Below, one piece after another: positions 25,634-34,716 of a stretch of 64,000 bases of DNA; the stretch's first letter is position 1, and each line of letters opens with the position of its first letter. A program made the translations under genes and the position numbers. This DNA comes from Myxococcales bacterium. GTDB taxonomy: Bacteria > Myxococcota > Myxococcia > Myxococcales > Myxococcaceae. The notes beneath the pieces were generated by a model. It was given only the letters and a program-made list of their open reading frames with translations, was not told where the DNA came from and did no database searches. The stretch spans positions 20,041 to 84,040 of the forward strand of contig JACPVI010000036.1 in NCBI GenBank assembly GCA_016191815.1. Direction: 5' to 3'.

Positions 25634-26110
25634 TCACCTGCTCGGCCGATCGAGAAGCCCCCGCGGCCTGCCGCGTGTGGCCCGGTCGACTCGGCGGAGG
25701 CCGATGTCGGCAAGGGCGCGGGCCAGCTCCTCGGAGGTCAGCTCGAGCGTGACCGCAGGCTTGGCAAGTGTGCCTTCCACCGCGAGGGCAACTCCGCTGA
25801 CAATGGCTCCTGGAGCTGCATCCAGCCCCGGCGGACATCGAAGCGAGCCTGCAGGCTGACCACTGGGGTCCGGACTTGCGGACCGGCCTCGACCGGTGTG
25901 CCCTCGCCCGGCCGGGACAGCAGCGTGTGCAGGCGGCTGGCGATCGGACCCACGACATCGCTCGAGAGAGTGCCCCGGTCGACGGAGAGGGTGCCCTCCC
26001 CAGACAGTCGTTCCCGGATTCGCGGCCATCCGGCTCCCTCGCCGCGCAGCGCCAACCTCGAGCTGGCGCGCCCCTCGAGCACGCGCACGCCGCCGCGGGC
26101 ACTCAAGGCG
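25634..26110 (-). pseudogene. remnant of an AsmA-like protein (C-terminal part, frameshifted)
   Basis: No intact gene fits this stretch, but the minus strand holds readable AsmA-type sequence split over two frames. The first part (about 26110-25830) contains EGTLSVDRGTLSSDVVGPI and ARFDVRRGWMQLQEPLS. The second (about 25830-25636) contains SGVALAVEGTLAKPAVTLEL followed by ARALADIGLRR. The typical AsmA order is a presence-of-function strand then a GTL..P.V strand. The frames change near 25820-25835. No start or N-terminal half can be found, so this is a decayed 3' fragment. The family call rests on pattern memory and is moderate. Confidence 0.5.
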
Positions 26111-26256
26111 GGCACACCTCGTGGCAGCGCCGCTCGCAGTCCCCGCGAGTGTCGCGCGCTTTGGCTGACTCGAGCGCAGGCCGCGGGGCGGCCGCAAGGA
26201 CGAAGCAGGAGCGCATCGGCCAGGGTAGCGTAGCGCCACCGCCGAAGAAGCGTCCG

Positions 26257-28854
26257 ATGCCATTTCGCCCTCTGCCCGTGCTGCTTTCCTTGACTCTTCT
26301 CGCCGCGGAGGGGGCGCTGGGCCACGCGATCCAGCTCGACTTCACCGCGCCGGTGGGAGTGGGCAACCGCGCCGACGGCGGGACGGTCAGAATCGGGTGG
26401 ACGGACAGCCCGGACCCGACACAGGCGGCGATTGTCACCGTGCTCGCCACGCGGAGGTCCCTGTCGATCGTCGACCTCCGGGACGGCGGCGGAGATCTGC
26501 TCCTCGGAACGGCCGCGGTCGACGACGAGACCGACTCCCTCGACTGGGACACCGCCGGGGTGCCCGAGGGCTGCTACCAACCGTACGCCGTTGTCTCCGA
26601 CCCCGACGGCCGCGACGTCCGCCCAGCTCGGGGGAGCATCACCGTCGGCTCGGGGCCGAACGTGCCGCCGGCGGTGTGGATCTCCAACCCGGAGGGCGAC
26701 CGGCCAGAGCCCGACGGAACCTTCGTCGTCCGCGTCGCGGTGGACGAACCGGACGACACGTCCTGGCTGACCATCAGGCGATTCGACGGCTCCGGAGCAC
26801 CGACCGTGGTTGCGAGCGATCTCGAAGTGCCGGACGGCGGAGGCACCGCCTCGTTCCGGATGGACGTGAAGCCGCTCCCTCCCGGAGCCTACCGGCTCCA
26901 CGCGGAGGTGGTGTCGGCCGACGGGCGCCGGTGCGACTCCCACTGGCCGAGCTGGCTCTTCGTCTCGGCCGGGTATGACTCCGGGTCGATCGACTCCGGG
27001 TCGGTGGACTCGGGCGGGTGGGGGTCCGGCGACGCAGCCGCGGGCGACGCCGACGACGGAGGGGAGCCAGCGGCTTCCGCGCCGCCTCCTTCTCCCCGCG
27101 GCTGCGGCTGCACCGCGCACGGCGCTGCACTCGCCGGGGCGGCGATCCTCTATTCGAGACGCCGGCCGAGACCGGGAGCGAAGGATGCGGCTGCGCGCAC
27201 GGCCGTCGAGCGTCTCGCCGATTTCGTGGCGAACCTCCGCTGGGAGGACGTGCCCGCCCTGGCCAGGGAGAAGGCGCGGCTGCAGCTTCTCTCGGTGGCC
27301 GGGGCGATCTACGCCTCCCGCCACAGCCAGGCTGCCTCCGCGGTACGGCGCGCGGTGCTCTCGTGGAACAAGCCCGGGCCGTGCACCGTGCTGCCGACGG
27401 GCGAGCGGACCGCGCTGCACGAGGCGGTGCTGGCAAACGCGGCGGCGAGCATGGCGCTCGACTTCGACGACTACCTGCTCATGGGCCACACCGGGCACTC
27501 CTCGGTGCTCGCGAGCCTCGCCTTGGCCGAGCAGGAGCGCCTTTCGGGACGCGACTTCTTGCTCGCGGCGGTGGCCGCCAACGAAGTGGCCGGCCGCGTC
27601 GGCGCCTCGGTGCTGCTCGGGCCGCAGAACGGACAGTGCTGGAGCTTCATCCACGCGGCTTCCGCGGCGGCGGCCGGCGCCAAGCTCTTGGGCCTCGACG
27701 CGCGACGGACCGCCCACGCGCTGGCGATCGCGCTGTACCAGCCGACTTTCACGCTCTGGCCCGGGTTCATGGGCCCCGGCAGCAAGGTGTTGACCGCTGC
27801 CCAGCCCGCGGTGGTGGGTCTCCAGGCCGCCCAGTTCGCGCGCGAGGGCCTCACCGGAGCGCCCGACCTGTTCGAGAGTGCCCGCCGCGGTTTCTGGGCC
27901 TCCTTCTCGTTCACCCCTCTGCCGAGCCTGACCGGCGGGCTCGGCGAGGCGTGGCTCACCGAGACCCTGGCGTACAAGCCCTATCCTGGGTGCGCCTACC
28001 TCGACACGGCCCTCGACGCGCTATTTGCCGCGCTCTCGGAGGCGAGTCCGCCGCGCGCCGCGCCCCCGGCCGAGGAGGTGCGTGGCGTCGACATCGCCGT
28101 GAGCATGCTCTCCCTCGAGATGGACAATCTCGTTCCCGATCTCGACGGCGCGCCGACGGAGATCGCCTGCAACTTCTCGCTGCGCCTGACTGCGGCCATC
28201 GCGCTGCTCGCCGGACGGCTCACCGGCGCCGAGCTGGCTCGGGAGTTTCTCGAGGGGCGCAGCTCGGAGATCCTGGCGGTCGCCAAGCGCGTGCGGGTTC
28301 GGCACGACTGGCGGCTCACCGGCGAAGTGGTGCGCGCGTTTCGCGGCGTGCTCGGCTCGGAGGTGGACGGCCTCTTGCGCTCCCCGAGGAGGCTCGGGGC
28401 GGTCTGGCGCGGGCTTCGTCGCGAGGCGCGCGGCCAGAGGAGAAACCCTCTCCGCGTCGGGGCCCTGATGACGCGGCACCTCCCCGGCCTGTTGGCCGAG
28501 CTGTTCAAGGGTGTCGGCCGGGCGTTCAACCCAGCGCCGCTCGGGTGGAACCTCGGCGGATTCCGCTGGGTGTTCCCGGCGGAGGTCTTGCTGACGCTGG
28601 CCGACGGCCGGAGCTTCCGGGCGCGGCGCGACGTGCCCTTGGGCGCGCCTGGGGACCCTTCGCACCTCGAGGTCCCGGAGCGAAAGTGGCGCATCGAGGC
28701 CGGCGGCGTCCTCCCGCCCGAACGGCTCGAACGGGCGGTCGAGTTGGTGCGGAAACTCGAGACGGCCACCGCCGCGGAGATCGCCTTGGCGCTCTCGGCG
28801 CCGCCCGGCGAGCTGGATTCAATTCAAGGCCGGGCGAGCAAGAGCGGCGCCTGA
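26257..28854 (+). CDS. MYXO-CTERM-like exported protein fused to an MmgE/PrpD-type enzyme
   Basis: The ORF (865 residues) has three parts. Residues 1-24 are a signal peptide (VLLSLTLLAAEGALGHA). Residues 25-280 are Ig-like beta domains with an Asp/Ser/Gly linker. Residues 282-285 are GCGC followed by a short hydrophobic stretch and RRRPR, as in MYXO-CTERM sorting tails. From about 309 the frame continues without a stop into an MmgE/PrpD (2-methylcitrate dehydratase-like) domain (ERLADFVANLRW..., ALDFDDYLLMGHTGHSS, YKPYPGCAYLDTALDAL). A cytoplasmic enzyme behind a surface-sorting tail is odd. The nearest in-frame start for the enzyme alone is GTG 27226, which cuts its first helix. Fusion by stop loss is my preferred reading. 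Confidence 0.75.
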   Translation: MPFRPLPVLLSLTLLAAEGALGHAIQLDFTAPVGVGNRADGGTVRIGWTDSPDPTQAAIVTVLATRRSLSIVDLRDGGGDLLLGTAAVDDETDSLDWDTAGVPEGCYQPYAVVSDPDGRDVRPARGSITVGSGPNVPPAVWISNPEGDRPEPDGTFVVRVAVDEPDDTSWLTIRRFDGSGAPTVVASDLEVPDGGGTASFRMDVKPLPPGAYRLHAEVVSADGRRCDSHWPSWLFVSAGYDSGSIDSGSVDSGGWGSGDAAAGDADDGGEPAASAPPPSPRGCGCTAHGAALAGAAILYSRRRPRPGAKDAAARTAVERLADFVANLRWEDVPALAREKARLQLLSVAGAIYASRHSQAASAVRRAVLSWNKPGPCTVLPTGERTALHEAVLANAAASMALDFDDYLLMGHTGHSSVLASLALAEQERLSGRDFLLAAVAANEVAGRVGASVLLGPQNGQCWSFIHAASAAAAGAKLLGLDARRTAHALAIALYQPTFTLWPGFMGPGSKVLTAAQPAVVGLQAAQFAREGLTGAPDLFESARRGFWASFSFTPLPSLTGGLGEAWLTETLAYKPYPGCAYLDTALDALFAALSEASPPRAAPPAEEVRGVDIAVSMLSLEMDNLVPDLDGAPTEIACNFSLRLTAAIALLAGRLTGAELAREFLEGRSSEILAVAKRVRVRHDWRLTGEVVRAFRGVLGSEVDGLLRSPRRLGAVWRGLRREARGQRRNPLRVGALMTRHLPGLLAELFKGVGRAFNPAPLGWNLGGFRWVFPAEVLLTLADGRSFRARRDVPLGAPGDPSHLEVPERKWRIEAGGVLPPERLERAVELVRKLETATAAEIALALSAPPGELDSIQGRASKSGA

Positions 28855-28862
28855 CTTCGTCA

Positions 28863-29633
28863 CTAGAGCGCGAAGGCGACTCCGGCGAGGAACAGCGCGC
28901 CGATCCCGAAGATCGTCCCGATGATGCTGCCGATCACCGCGTTGCGGTGGAACTTCGCCGAGAGATCCTCTTCACTCTTGTCGGTGACGATGAAGAGGTC
29001 GTTCCCCCGGCAGAACTCGAGCCCAGCCGGCCCGCTCCCCACGGTCCCCAGGACGTAGATCTCCTCCCCTTCGCGCAAGAGCGTCTCGGTGTAGCGCATG
29101 GTCTTGTTGAAGACCCAGCCGACGCTGGAGCGTCCGTAGCGCTCGCTCAGGGTGGCCTCCAATTCCGTCGGCGCGTCGTTGAAGACCCCGGAACGGGCGT
29201 GGGCATCGGGAGCGAGGTGCAGCTCCGCCTCGGAGAGGCGGACCGCCACCCGGCCAGTGCCGTCGAAGACCACCAGCCCGGCTTCGCGCCGGTCGTCGAT
29301 CACCGTCCTCCAGTACGACCGTTTGCCCCGGCGCCGGTGCTCCTCGACCTGGAACCGGTAGTAGATGCACGGCGTCTTCGAGAGCGGGCTCTCGAGCGGG
29401 AGCCCGGCGGGAGAGGCCCTGCCCTTCACCTCCGCGAAGCCCGGCATCAGCGAAGAGACCTGGCTGGTGCGCGTCTCCGCCATTCTCCGGTGCCGGTGCG
29501 CGTTGGAGCGTCCCCAGAGAAAGACAGCCAACGCCACGGCTGCCACCACCAGCCCGCCCACCAGAAAGCCCGGCTCGCGAACGCTGAGCGCGCTCAGAAG
29601 TTGCAGCTCGTGCACTGCGCAGAGCGTAGGCAT
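28863..29633 (-). CDS. GIDE-domain membrane protein
   Basis: The 256-residue product starts at MPTLCAVHELQLL. It has one TM segment (about 22-42, FLVGGLVVAAVALAVFLW) and a GIDE-type domain: a PLESPLSKTPCIYYRFQVEE block (about 85-105), VVFDGTGRVAVRL, then LLREGEEIYVLGTV. C-terminal hydrophobic segments follow (VIGSIIGTIFGIGALFLAGVAFA). It resembles the membrane part of mitochondrial MUL1-like proteins and bacterial homologues of unknown function. The start was chosen because the upstream 48 codons read into noncoding sequence. It is convergent with the PrpD fusion gene. Confidence 0.75.
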   Translation of the reverse strand: MPTLCAVHELQLLSALSVREPGFLVGGLVVAAVALAVFLWGRSNAHRHRRMAETRTSQVSSLMPGFAEVKGRASPAGLPLESPLSKTPCIYYRFQVEEHRRRGKRSYWRTVIDDRREAGLVVFDGTGRVAVRLSEAELHLAPDAHARSGVFNDAPTELEATLSERYGRSSVGWVFNKTMRYTETLLREGEEIYVLGTVGSGPAGLEFCRGNDLFIVTDKSEEDLSAKFHRNAVIGSIIGTIFGIGALFLAGVAFAL

Positions 29634-29873
29634 GGAGAGGACCCCTTGACGCGCAAGCGTAACCCGGCTCACGCCGACCGGCGAAGCGCGCACGAGCTGG
29701 TGTGACCCCAAGCTAACCACCGTCGGACGCCCCTTCGAGCGCACGGGTCGGCAAGCCGACGAGCAACGGACCGCCACGCGCCCGGGAAGGAAAGATGGCC
29801 CCCGCCCGAGCGCGGTGGTCGGGCACCGCGATCAGCTCGAGAGCCTCGCCCGGAGCAGCCGCCGCGGGCGCCC

Positions 29874-30917
29874 TCAGCGCGCGTGCGAGCTGGGCGCGTG
29901 ACGCCCGAGGAACTCGAACGAGTCGCGCCAGCAGCGGCGAGCGCTCTCGCGCAAGACGAAAGCGTGGAAGGCATGCGGCTCGCCTTCGTAGTAGCGGGAC
30001 TCGCAGCGGCCGCCCAGCGCCTGGATCGCACGCTCCAGGCGGCTCGACTCGCCGAGCAACGGGTCGGCGGTTCCGCAGGAGATGAAGAAGGGCGGCAGCG
30101 GACGCTCCGGTGGATTGCCGCGCTCCAGCGCCACCACCGGGTCCGCCAGGTCCAGGCCGTCCGGTGCGCGCACGCGGACCCCGTCCAAGTAGGCGTCGGC
30201 GATCTCCGAGATGCGATCTTGAAGGAAGTGCGAGAGCCGCTTGGGGCCCCGGGCAAAGCGCTCCGGATCCGAGACCTGGAAGAGCCCGCACGCCGGCAGC
30301 ACCGCCACGGGAGTCACCCCGGCGTCGAAGACCGCCCTTGCCCACGCCTCGCTCCGCCCATAGCACGCCGCGAGAGTGAGGCCGGTGATCAGGTTCGCCC
30401 CGGCCGATTCGCCCGCGAGCACCAGCCAGCGAATGTCGCCGCCGAAGCGCTCGGCCTCGCGCACCACCCAGCGGTAGGCCGCGCAGGCGTCCTCGATCGC
30501 CGCCGGGAAGCGGTGCCGCGGCGCCAGCCGGTAGCTGATGTTGAAGACCAGATAGCCGCGCCGGGCGAAGATCAGCCCGAACAGCCAGTGGCTGTCCTTG
30601 GAGAGCATGCGGAACCCGCCGCCGTGCACGTACAGCACCACCGGCAGCGGACCCCTCCGCAGCCGAGGGCGCCACACGTCCAGCCGGTGCTCCCGAAGCC
30701 CGGTGTCCAGGTAGGGGAGATCTCGAGTCACCTCCACGTCGTGGAGGCGAGGATCGGCGAGCGGAACCCAACGCCCGGCCCGCGCCGCGCCCTTGAAGAA
30801 GCTGTCCACCACCAGCGCGCCGACCCGCCGCCGGATCCGCGCGGGGAGGGGCAGCTGTGGCCGCTCGACCAAAAGCTCGGCCACAAGCCCTGCTCCTCCG
30901 TTTCCCGGTTCGGGCAT
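29874..30917 (-). CDS. HSL/GDXG-family alpha/beta-hydrolase esterase
   Basis: The 347-residue enzyme has the oxyanion motif HGGGF (LYVHGGGFRMLS, about residue 104), the nucleophile motif GESAGAN (about 184), the Asp-bearing CGTADPLLGESSRLE and the catalytic His in GEPHAFHAF. These define the hormone-sensitive-lipase/carboxylesterase class. No signal peptide is visible, so it is likely cytoplasmic and acts on short-chain esters. The ATG at 30917 (MPEPGNGG) was chosen over an upstream one whose extra 63 codons look noncoding. It lies 77 bp after the TSUP transporter gene on the same strand. Confidence 0.88.
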   Translation of the reverse strand: MPEPGNGGAGLVAELLVERPQLPLPARIRRRVGALVVDSFFKGAARAGRWVPLADPRLHDVEVTRDLPYLDTGLREHRLDVWRPRLRRGPLPVVLYVHGGGFRMLSKDSHWLFGLIFARRGYLVFNISYRLAPRHRFPAAIEDACAAYRWVVREAERFGGDIRWLVLAGESAGANLITGLTLAACYGRSEAWARAVFDAGVTPVAVLPACGLFQVSDPERFARGPKRLSHFLQDRISEIADAYLDGVRVRAPDGLDLADPVVALERGNPPERPLPPFFISCGTADPLLGESSRLERAIQALGGRCESRYYEGEPHAFHAFVLRESARRCWRDSFEFLGRHAPSSHAR

Positions 30918-30994
30918 CGAGCGAAGGTTAATCAACGACGTCCCCGAGGGCGACCCCGCACAAGCGTGCGGAGATCCAAAGGCCCACGCCATTG

Positions 30995-31777
30995 TCAGCC
31001 GAAGAGGTCCCGGCCGAGCTTCACCACCAGGGCGATCACGATCGCCAGCACCGCCCTGCGGATGATCCGCTCCCCGCCGCGCACCGCCAGGTGGGCTCCC
31101 AGCCATCCGCCCACGAGCTGACCCGCGGCCATGGGGAGCGCCACCGACCAGAGGACCGTTCCACGGTGGGCGAAGATTCCCAACGCGGCCAGGTTGGACG
31201 CGAAGTTGACCACCTTGGCCTCGGCCGTCGCCCTCGGCATGGTGAGGCCGAGCACCCCCACGAAGGCGAGGAGCAGGAACGTCCCGGTGCCTGGGCCGAA
31301 GAATCCGTCATAGGCGCCGATGGCCAGCGCAATGCCCCCTGCGGCCGCACCGCCGTGCCGCGCTCTCGGCGGCTCCACGCCTTGCGAAGCGGGCCGGCGG
31401 AAGGCCACCACCGCTCCGGCGATCACCAGCAGCGTCAGCACCAGGGGCCGGAGCAACGAGGGATCCAGCCGGAGCAACAGCGCCGCCCCGAGCAGAGCTC
31501 CTGCACCGCCTGCCGGGAAAGTGAGCACCGCGAGGCGCCGGTCCACCAGCCCGGACCTCGCGTATCGAGCCAGTGCCGCCAGCGCGCCGAAGACGGACTG
31601 TCCCTTGTTGGTGCCGAGGGCCAACTGCGGGGGCAGTCCGGCGGCGAGCAGCGCCGGCACGGTCAACAGGCCGCCGCCGCCCGCGATGGCGTCCACCGCC
31701 CCGGCCAGGAGGGACACCGCGCAGAGAATTGCAAGCGTCCCTGGGGACAACTCCACGGCGACCACCTGATCACACAT
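30995..31777 (-). CDS. TSUP (TauE/SafE) family transporter
   Basis: The 260-residue membrane protein shows the two-fold repeat of sulfite/anion exporters: an N-terminal segment with AVDAIAGGGGLLTVPALL and NKGQSVFGA, and a second repeat with AIGAYDGFFGPGTGTFLLLAF and KVVNFASNLAA. I see about eight hydrophobic segments. It probably moves sulfite or a small organosulfur anion across the inner membrane. ATG 31777 is used; a GTG at 31798 is possible. It is divergent from the secretin N-domain gene at 31868. Confidence 0.88.
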   Translation of the reverse strand: MCDQVVAVELSPGTLAILCAVSLLAGAVDAIAGGGGLLTVPALLAAGLPPQLALGTNKGQSVFGALAALARYARSGLVDRRLAVLTFPAGGAGALLGAALLLRLDPSLLRPLVLTLLVIAGAVVAFRRPASQGVEPPRARHGGAAAGGIALAIGAYDGFFGPGTGTFLLLAFVGVLGLTMPRATAEAKVVNFASNLAALGIFAHRGTVLWSVALPMAAGQLVGGWLGAHLAVRGGERIIRRAVLAIVIALVVKLGRDLFG

Positions 31778-31867
31778 GGGCGGCGGGAGCTTCCCCACTC
31801 GCCCTCACCCTGCACCGCTCCACTCCGGAAGGGGGCAAGCGTACAATTCGGCTTTCCGGAGGCGCCC

Positions 31868-32371
31868 ATGATGCACGTCCGTCCCCTCGCCGTCGCCACC
31901 TTGCTGCTCTGCTCGGCGGCCCTCGCCGGCCCCCGCGCGCCCGAGCAGCGCATCAGCCTCGACGTGAAAGGGGCCGACCTCCACGATCTCATCCGCCTTT
32001 TCTCCCAAGTGGGCAGGGTGAACTTCATCGTGGATGACGACGTGGCGGGGAAGGTGACACTCTCGCTCCGGAACGTGCGCTGGCAAGATGCGCTGGAAGC
32101 GGTGCTCGGCTCCCGCGGCCTGGGCATGGAAAAGAAGGGCAGCATCGTCAGAGTCGCCCACCTCCGGCGGCTCTCCGACGAGGCCGCCGAGCGGGTCCGC
32201 CTGCAGAAACTCAAGCGCGACGCCGCGCCGCTCGTCACCCACGTCATCCCGGTGAACTACGCCCGTGCCTCGGATCTCGCCCCGCAGGTGAAGGCGACGC
32301 TGAGCGAGCGGGGCACGGTCAGCGTCGATGAGCGCACCAACTCGCTCATCGTCCGAGACGCCGAACCCTGA
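31868..32371 (+). CDS. isolated secretin N-domain (STN plus N1) protein
   Basis: The 167-residue exported protein (signal VRPLAVATLLLCSAALA) has an STN/N0 domain (ISLDVKGADLHDLIRLFSQVGRVNFIV...KVTLSLRNVRWQDALEAVLGSRGL). A start of an N1 domain (THVIPVNYARASDLAPQVKATLSERGTVSVDERTNSLIVRD) follows, then the protein stops. PilQ-type secretins continue into further N domains and the pore; here nothing follows in any frame. It is either a genuine short periplasmic accessory protein or the 5' remnant of a secretin gene. It starts with two adjacent ATGs (31868, 31871). Confidence 0.82.
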   Translation: MMHVRPLAVATLLLCSAALAGPRAPEQRISLDVKGADLHDLIRLFSQVGRVNFIVDDDVAGKVTLSLRNVRWQDALEAVLGSRGLGMEKKGSIVRVAHLRRLSDEAAERVRLQKLKRDAAPLVTHVIPVNYARASDLAPQVKATLSERGTVSVDERTNSLIVRDAEP

Positions 32372-32522
32372 CTCCACACCATCCCCACGACGCCCCGCGA
32401 TCGAAGCTGCGCCTCTTCTGCCCGGACTTCGGCCGGTGTTGTCCGGGGCCGGGGCGAAGTTGACCCACCGGGGCTCCGGCGCCGTTGGAATCTCACGGCC
32501 GCTCGGGAATACACTGGGGAGC

Positions 32523-34097
32523 ATGACCTCGCCGGGTGGAGCAGCCGGCCAGTCCCCTGCAGTGCTCGTGGTCGACGACGAGCCGAACATCCGGCACATC
32601 CTCGGCAAGGTTGTGAGGACGATCGGGGCGGAGCCCGTCCTCGCCGACTCGGCCTCCCAGGCGCGCGAGCTGCTCTCGAGCCGTGAGTACGTCTGCGCCC
32701 TCGTGGACAAGAACCTCCTCGACGGTTCGGGCATGGTGCTGCTCAAGAGCATCAAGGAGGATTACCCGGCCACGGAGGTGATCATCATCTCCGGGTATGC
32801 GAGCGTGGAGTCCGCGATCGAAGCCTTGCACCTGGGCGCCTTCGACTACCTGCAGAAGCCGATCGACATTCGCAGCTTGGTGGATGCGGTCCGAACGGCG
32901 ATCGATCCCCGGCGCGCGATCACCCGGAATCCTCGTATCGGCGCAGTGCTGGCGCACGCCGATCGCCTGGCGGCGGTAGGGACGCTCGCCGCCGGCGCCG
33001 CGCACGAGATCAACAACCCACTCGCGTACATCCTGGCGAACACCGAGTACGCGATCCGAGAGCTGCAGAGCGTGGCCGCCGCGATGGGCGAGGCCGATCC
33101 CGCGCGGGCGCGCCTTCGTTCTCTGGTGACTCCTCTGGAGGAGAACCTGGAGGGTGGCCGCCGGATCAAGCACATCGTCCGGGGGCTGAGCCGCTTCGCG
33201 CGCGAGGACGTGTCCGAACCGACCGGGCCGGTGAACGTCGAGGTCGTGCTCGACCAGGCGCTGGCGATCGCTTCGAACCAGACCAGGCCGCGAGCGCGAG
33301 TGGTGCGGCAATTCGGCCATCCGCCGCCTGCGCTCGCGGGGGACCGACTGCTGGCCCAAGTGTTCTTGAACCTCGTGGTGAACGCCGCCCAGTCGATCGG
33401 AGAGGGCCGGCCGCTCGAGAACGAGATCCGCGTCGTGACGCGGAGCGAGCCGCCAACGGTCATCGTGGAGATCATCGACACGGGCTGCGGGATCGGGCCC
33501 GAGATCCGAGATCGCATCTTCGACCCGTTCTTCACCACCAAGCCGGTCGACGTGGGCACCGGGCTGGGACTGTCGATCTGCCACGGGATCGTCAGCTCGT
33601 TGAAGGGGCAGATCGAGGTGGAGAGCGAGCTGGGACGCGGCACCCTGATGCGAGTCCGCCTTCCGGCGGCCCAGGTATCCAAGGCGGCCGCCCCCTCCGA
33701 GCCTTGCGCCGCCGAGGTGCACCGGGTGGGAGGACGCATCATGGTGGTGGACGACGAGCCTTGGTTCCTCGCTTCGGTCGGCCGGATCCTCACCCCTGAC
33801 CACCAGGTCGTCGCCTACTCCAGCGTCACCGAGGCCCTGGCGCACCTCGAGGGGGACCGCCAGTTCGATCTCATCCTCTGCGACGTCTACCTTCCGGAGA
33901 TGACCGGGACCGAGCTCTTCGCGCTCCTGAGCGCACGCTGGCCGGAGCTGGAGGGACGGATTCTGTTCGTCACCGGAGGCGCCTTTACTCCGGAAGCGGT
34001 GGACTTCCTGATGCGCCGAAAGGAGCTCGTGCTCGAGAAAACCGCTGGATCCTTCCATGCTGAGGAAGATTCTCTCCGATCGACTCGAGCGGGCTGA
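32523..34097 (+). CDS. hybrid histidine kinase REC-HisKA-HATPase-REC with frameshifted C-terminus
   Basis: The 524-residue protein has a receiver (phospho-Asp 62 in LVDKNLLDGSG, Lys in YLQKPID), a phosphoacceptor His161 in AAGAAHEINNPL, an HATPase domain (NLVVNAAQSI, DTGCGIG, GTGLGLSI) and a second receiver (Asp454 in LILCDVYLPEM). The last receiver ends EKTAGSFH..., not the expected EKP. Removing one A from the AAAA run at 34038-34041 restores EKPLDPSMLRKILSDRLERA in the next frame, ending at a TAG near 34122. The gene is therefore frameshifted, mis-sequenced or slips. It has no TM segment and is likely a soluble phosphorelay kinase. Confidence 0.92.
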   Translation: MTSPGGAAGQSPAVLVVDDEPNIRHILGKVVRTIGAEPVLADSASQARELLSSREYVCALVDKNLLDGSGMVLLKSIKEDYPATEVIIISGYASVESAIEALHLGAFDYLQKPIDIRSLVDAVRTAIDPRRAITRNPRIGAVLAHADRLAAVGTLAAGAAHEINNPLAYILANTEYAIRELQSVAAAMGEADPARARLRSLVTPLEENLEGGRRIKHIVRGLSRFAREDVSEPTGPVNVEVVLDQALAIASNQTRPRARVVRQFGHPPPALAGDRLLAQVFLNLVVNAAQSIGEGRPLENEIRVVTRSEPPTVIVEIIDTGCGIGPEIRDRIFDPFFTTKPVDVGTGLGLSICHGIVSSLKGQIEVESELGRGTLMRVRLPAAQVSKAAAPSEPCAAEVHRVGGRIMVVDDEPWFLASVGRILTPDHQVVAYSSVTEALAHLEGDRQFDLILCDVYLPEMTGTELFALLSARWPELEGRILFVTGGAFTPEAVDFLMRRKELVLEKTAGSFHAEEDSLRSTRAG

Positions 34098-34162
34098 CTC
34101 GTGCCCTCGACCGGAGAGCTAGACGAGGCGGCGCGCAGCTCGACTGCCCAAGTAGCGGCCTC

Positions 34163-34645
34163 TCAGGCCTTCGGCCCGACCAGGCAGCGCAGCTTCGCCC
34201 GGGCGACCACTTCTCCCGCGCCGTTCTCGAGGCGGATGTCGGCCTCGACCTCTTTCCGCTCGGCGGTGGCGATGGGCGGAGCGTCGGCCACCGCGGCGAT
34301 CGGCCCGCGCGCCTTCTTCAAGTAGTCGATGGAGAGCCCGGTGACGATCAGCCTCGCCCGATTCGGCAGACCGGCGATCAGCGAGAGATTGCCCGCCAGC
34401 TCCGCCAGGTTCACCAGCGCCACGGCGTGAATCGACCGAAGGTGGTTCCGCACCGCCCTTCGGTCGCGCATCCGCACCCTCGCGTGACCGGGCCGAATCT
34501 CCTCTATCCGGGGGTCGATGGTCGCGGTGTAGGGCACGAACAGGCCCATTGCCTTGCTGAACAGCGCCTTCCCTCCGGGCACGGCAGAGATCCTCTCCCA
34601 GTGGCCCCGGACCGAAGCCAAGTCCAAGAGCTCGCGTTTGGCCAT
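34163..34645 (-). CDS. DUF4442-type hotdog-fold thioesterase-like protein
   Basis: The 160-residue product starts MAKRELLDLASVRGHW. It has the DUF4442/YiiD-C pattern: P....I..I..GHARVRMRDRRAVRNHLRSIHAVALVNLAELAGNL, then a second conserved half (VTGLSIDYLKKARGPI). The RNHL.SIHA stretch marks the active-site helix of this thioesterase-like family. It is probably a small cytoplasmic acyl-CoA or acyl-ACP thioesterase. ATG 34645 is used; an earlier one adds 17 random-looking residues. It is divergent from the MoxR gene with 71 bp between starts. Confidence 0.85.
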   Translation of the reverse strand: MAKRELLDLASVRGHWERISAVPGGKALFSKAMGLFVPYTATIDPRIEEIRPGHARVRMRDRRAVRNHLRSIHAVALVNLAELAGNLSLIAGLPNRARLIVTGLSIDYLKKARGPIAAVADAPPIATAERKEVEADIRLENGAGEVVARAKLRCLVGPKA

Positions 34646-34716
34646 GCTCCCACTGTATCGGCTCGTGCCGCACTGGGCGATGCGCAAGCGGCACAAGGCT
34701 GCTATTCCCTTCTGCC

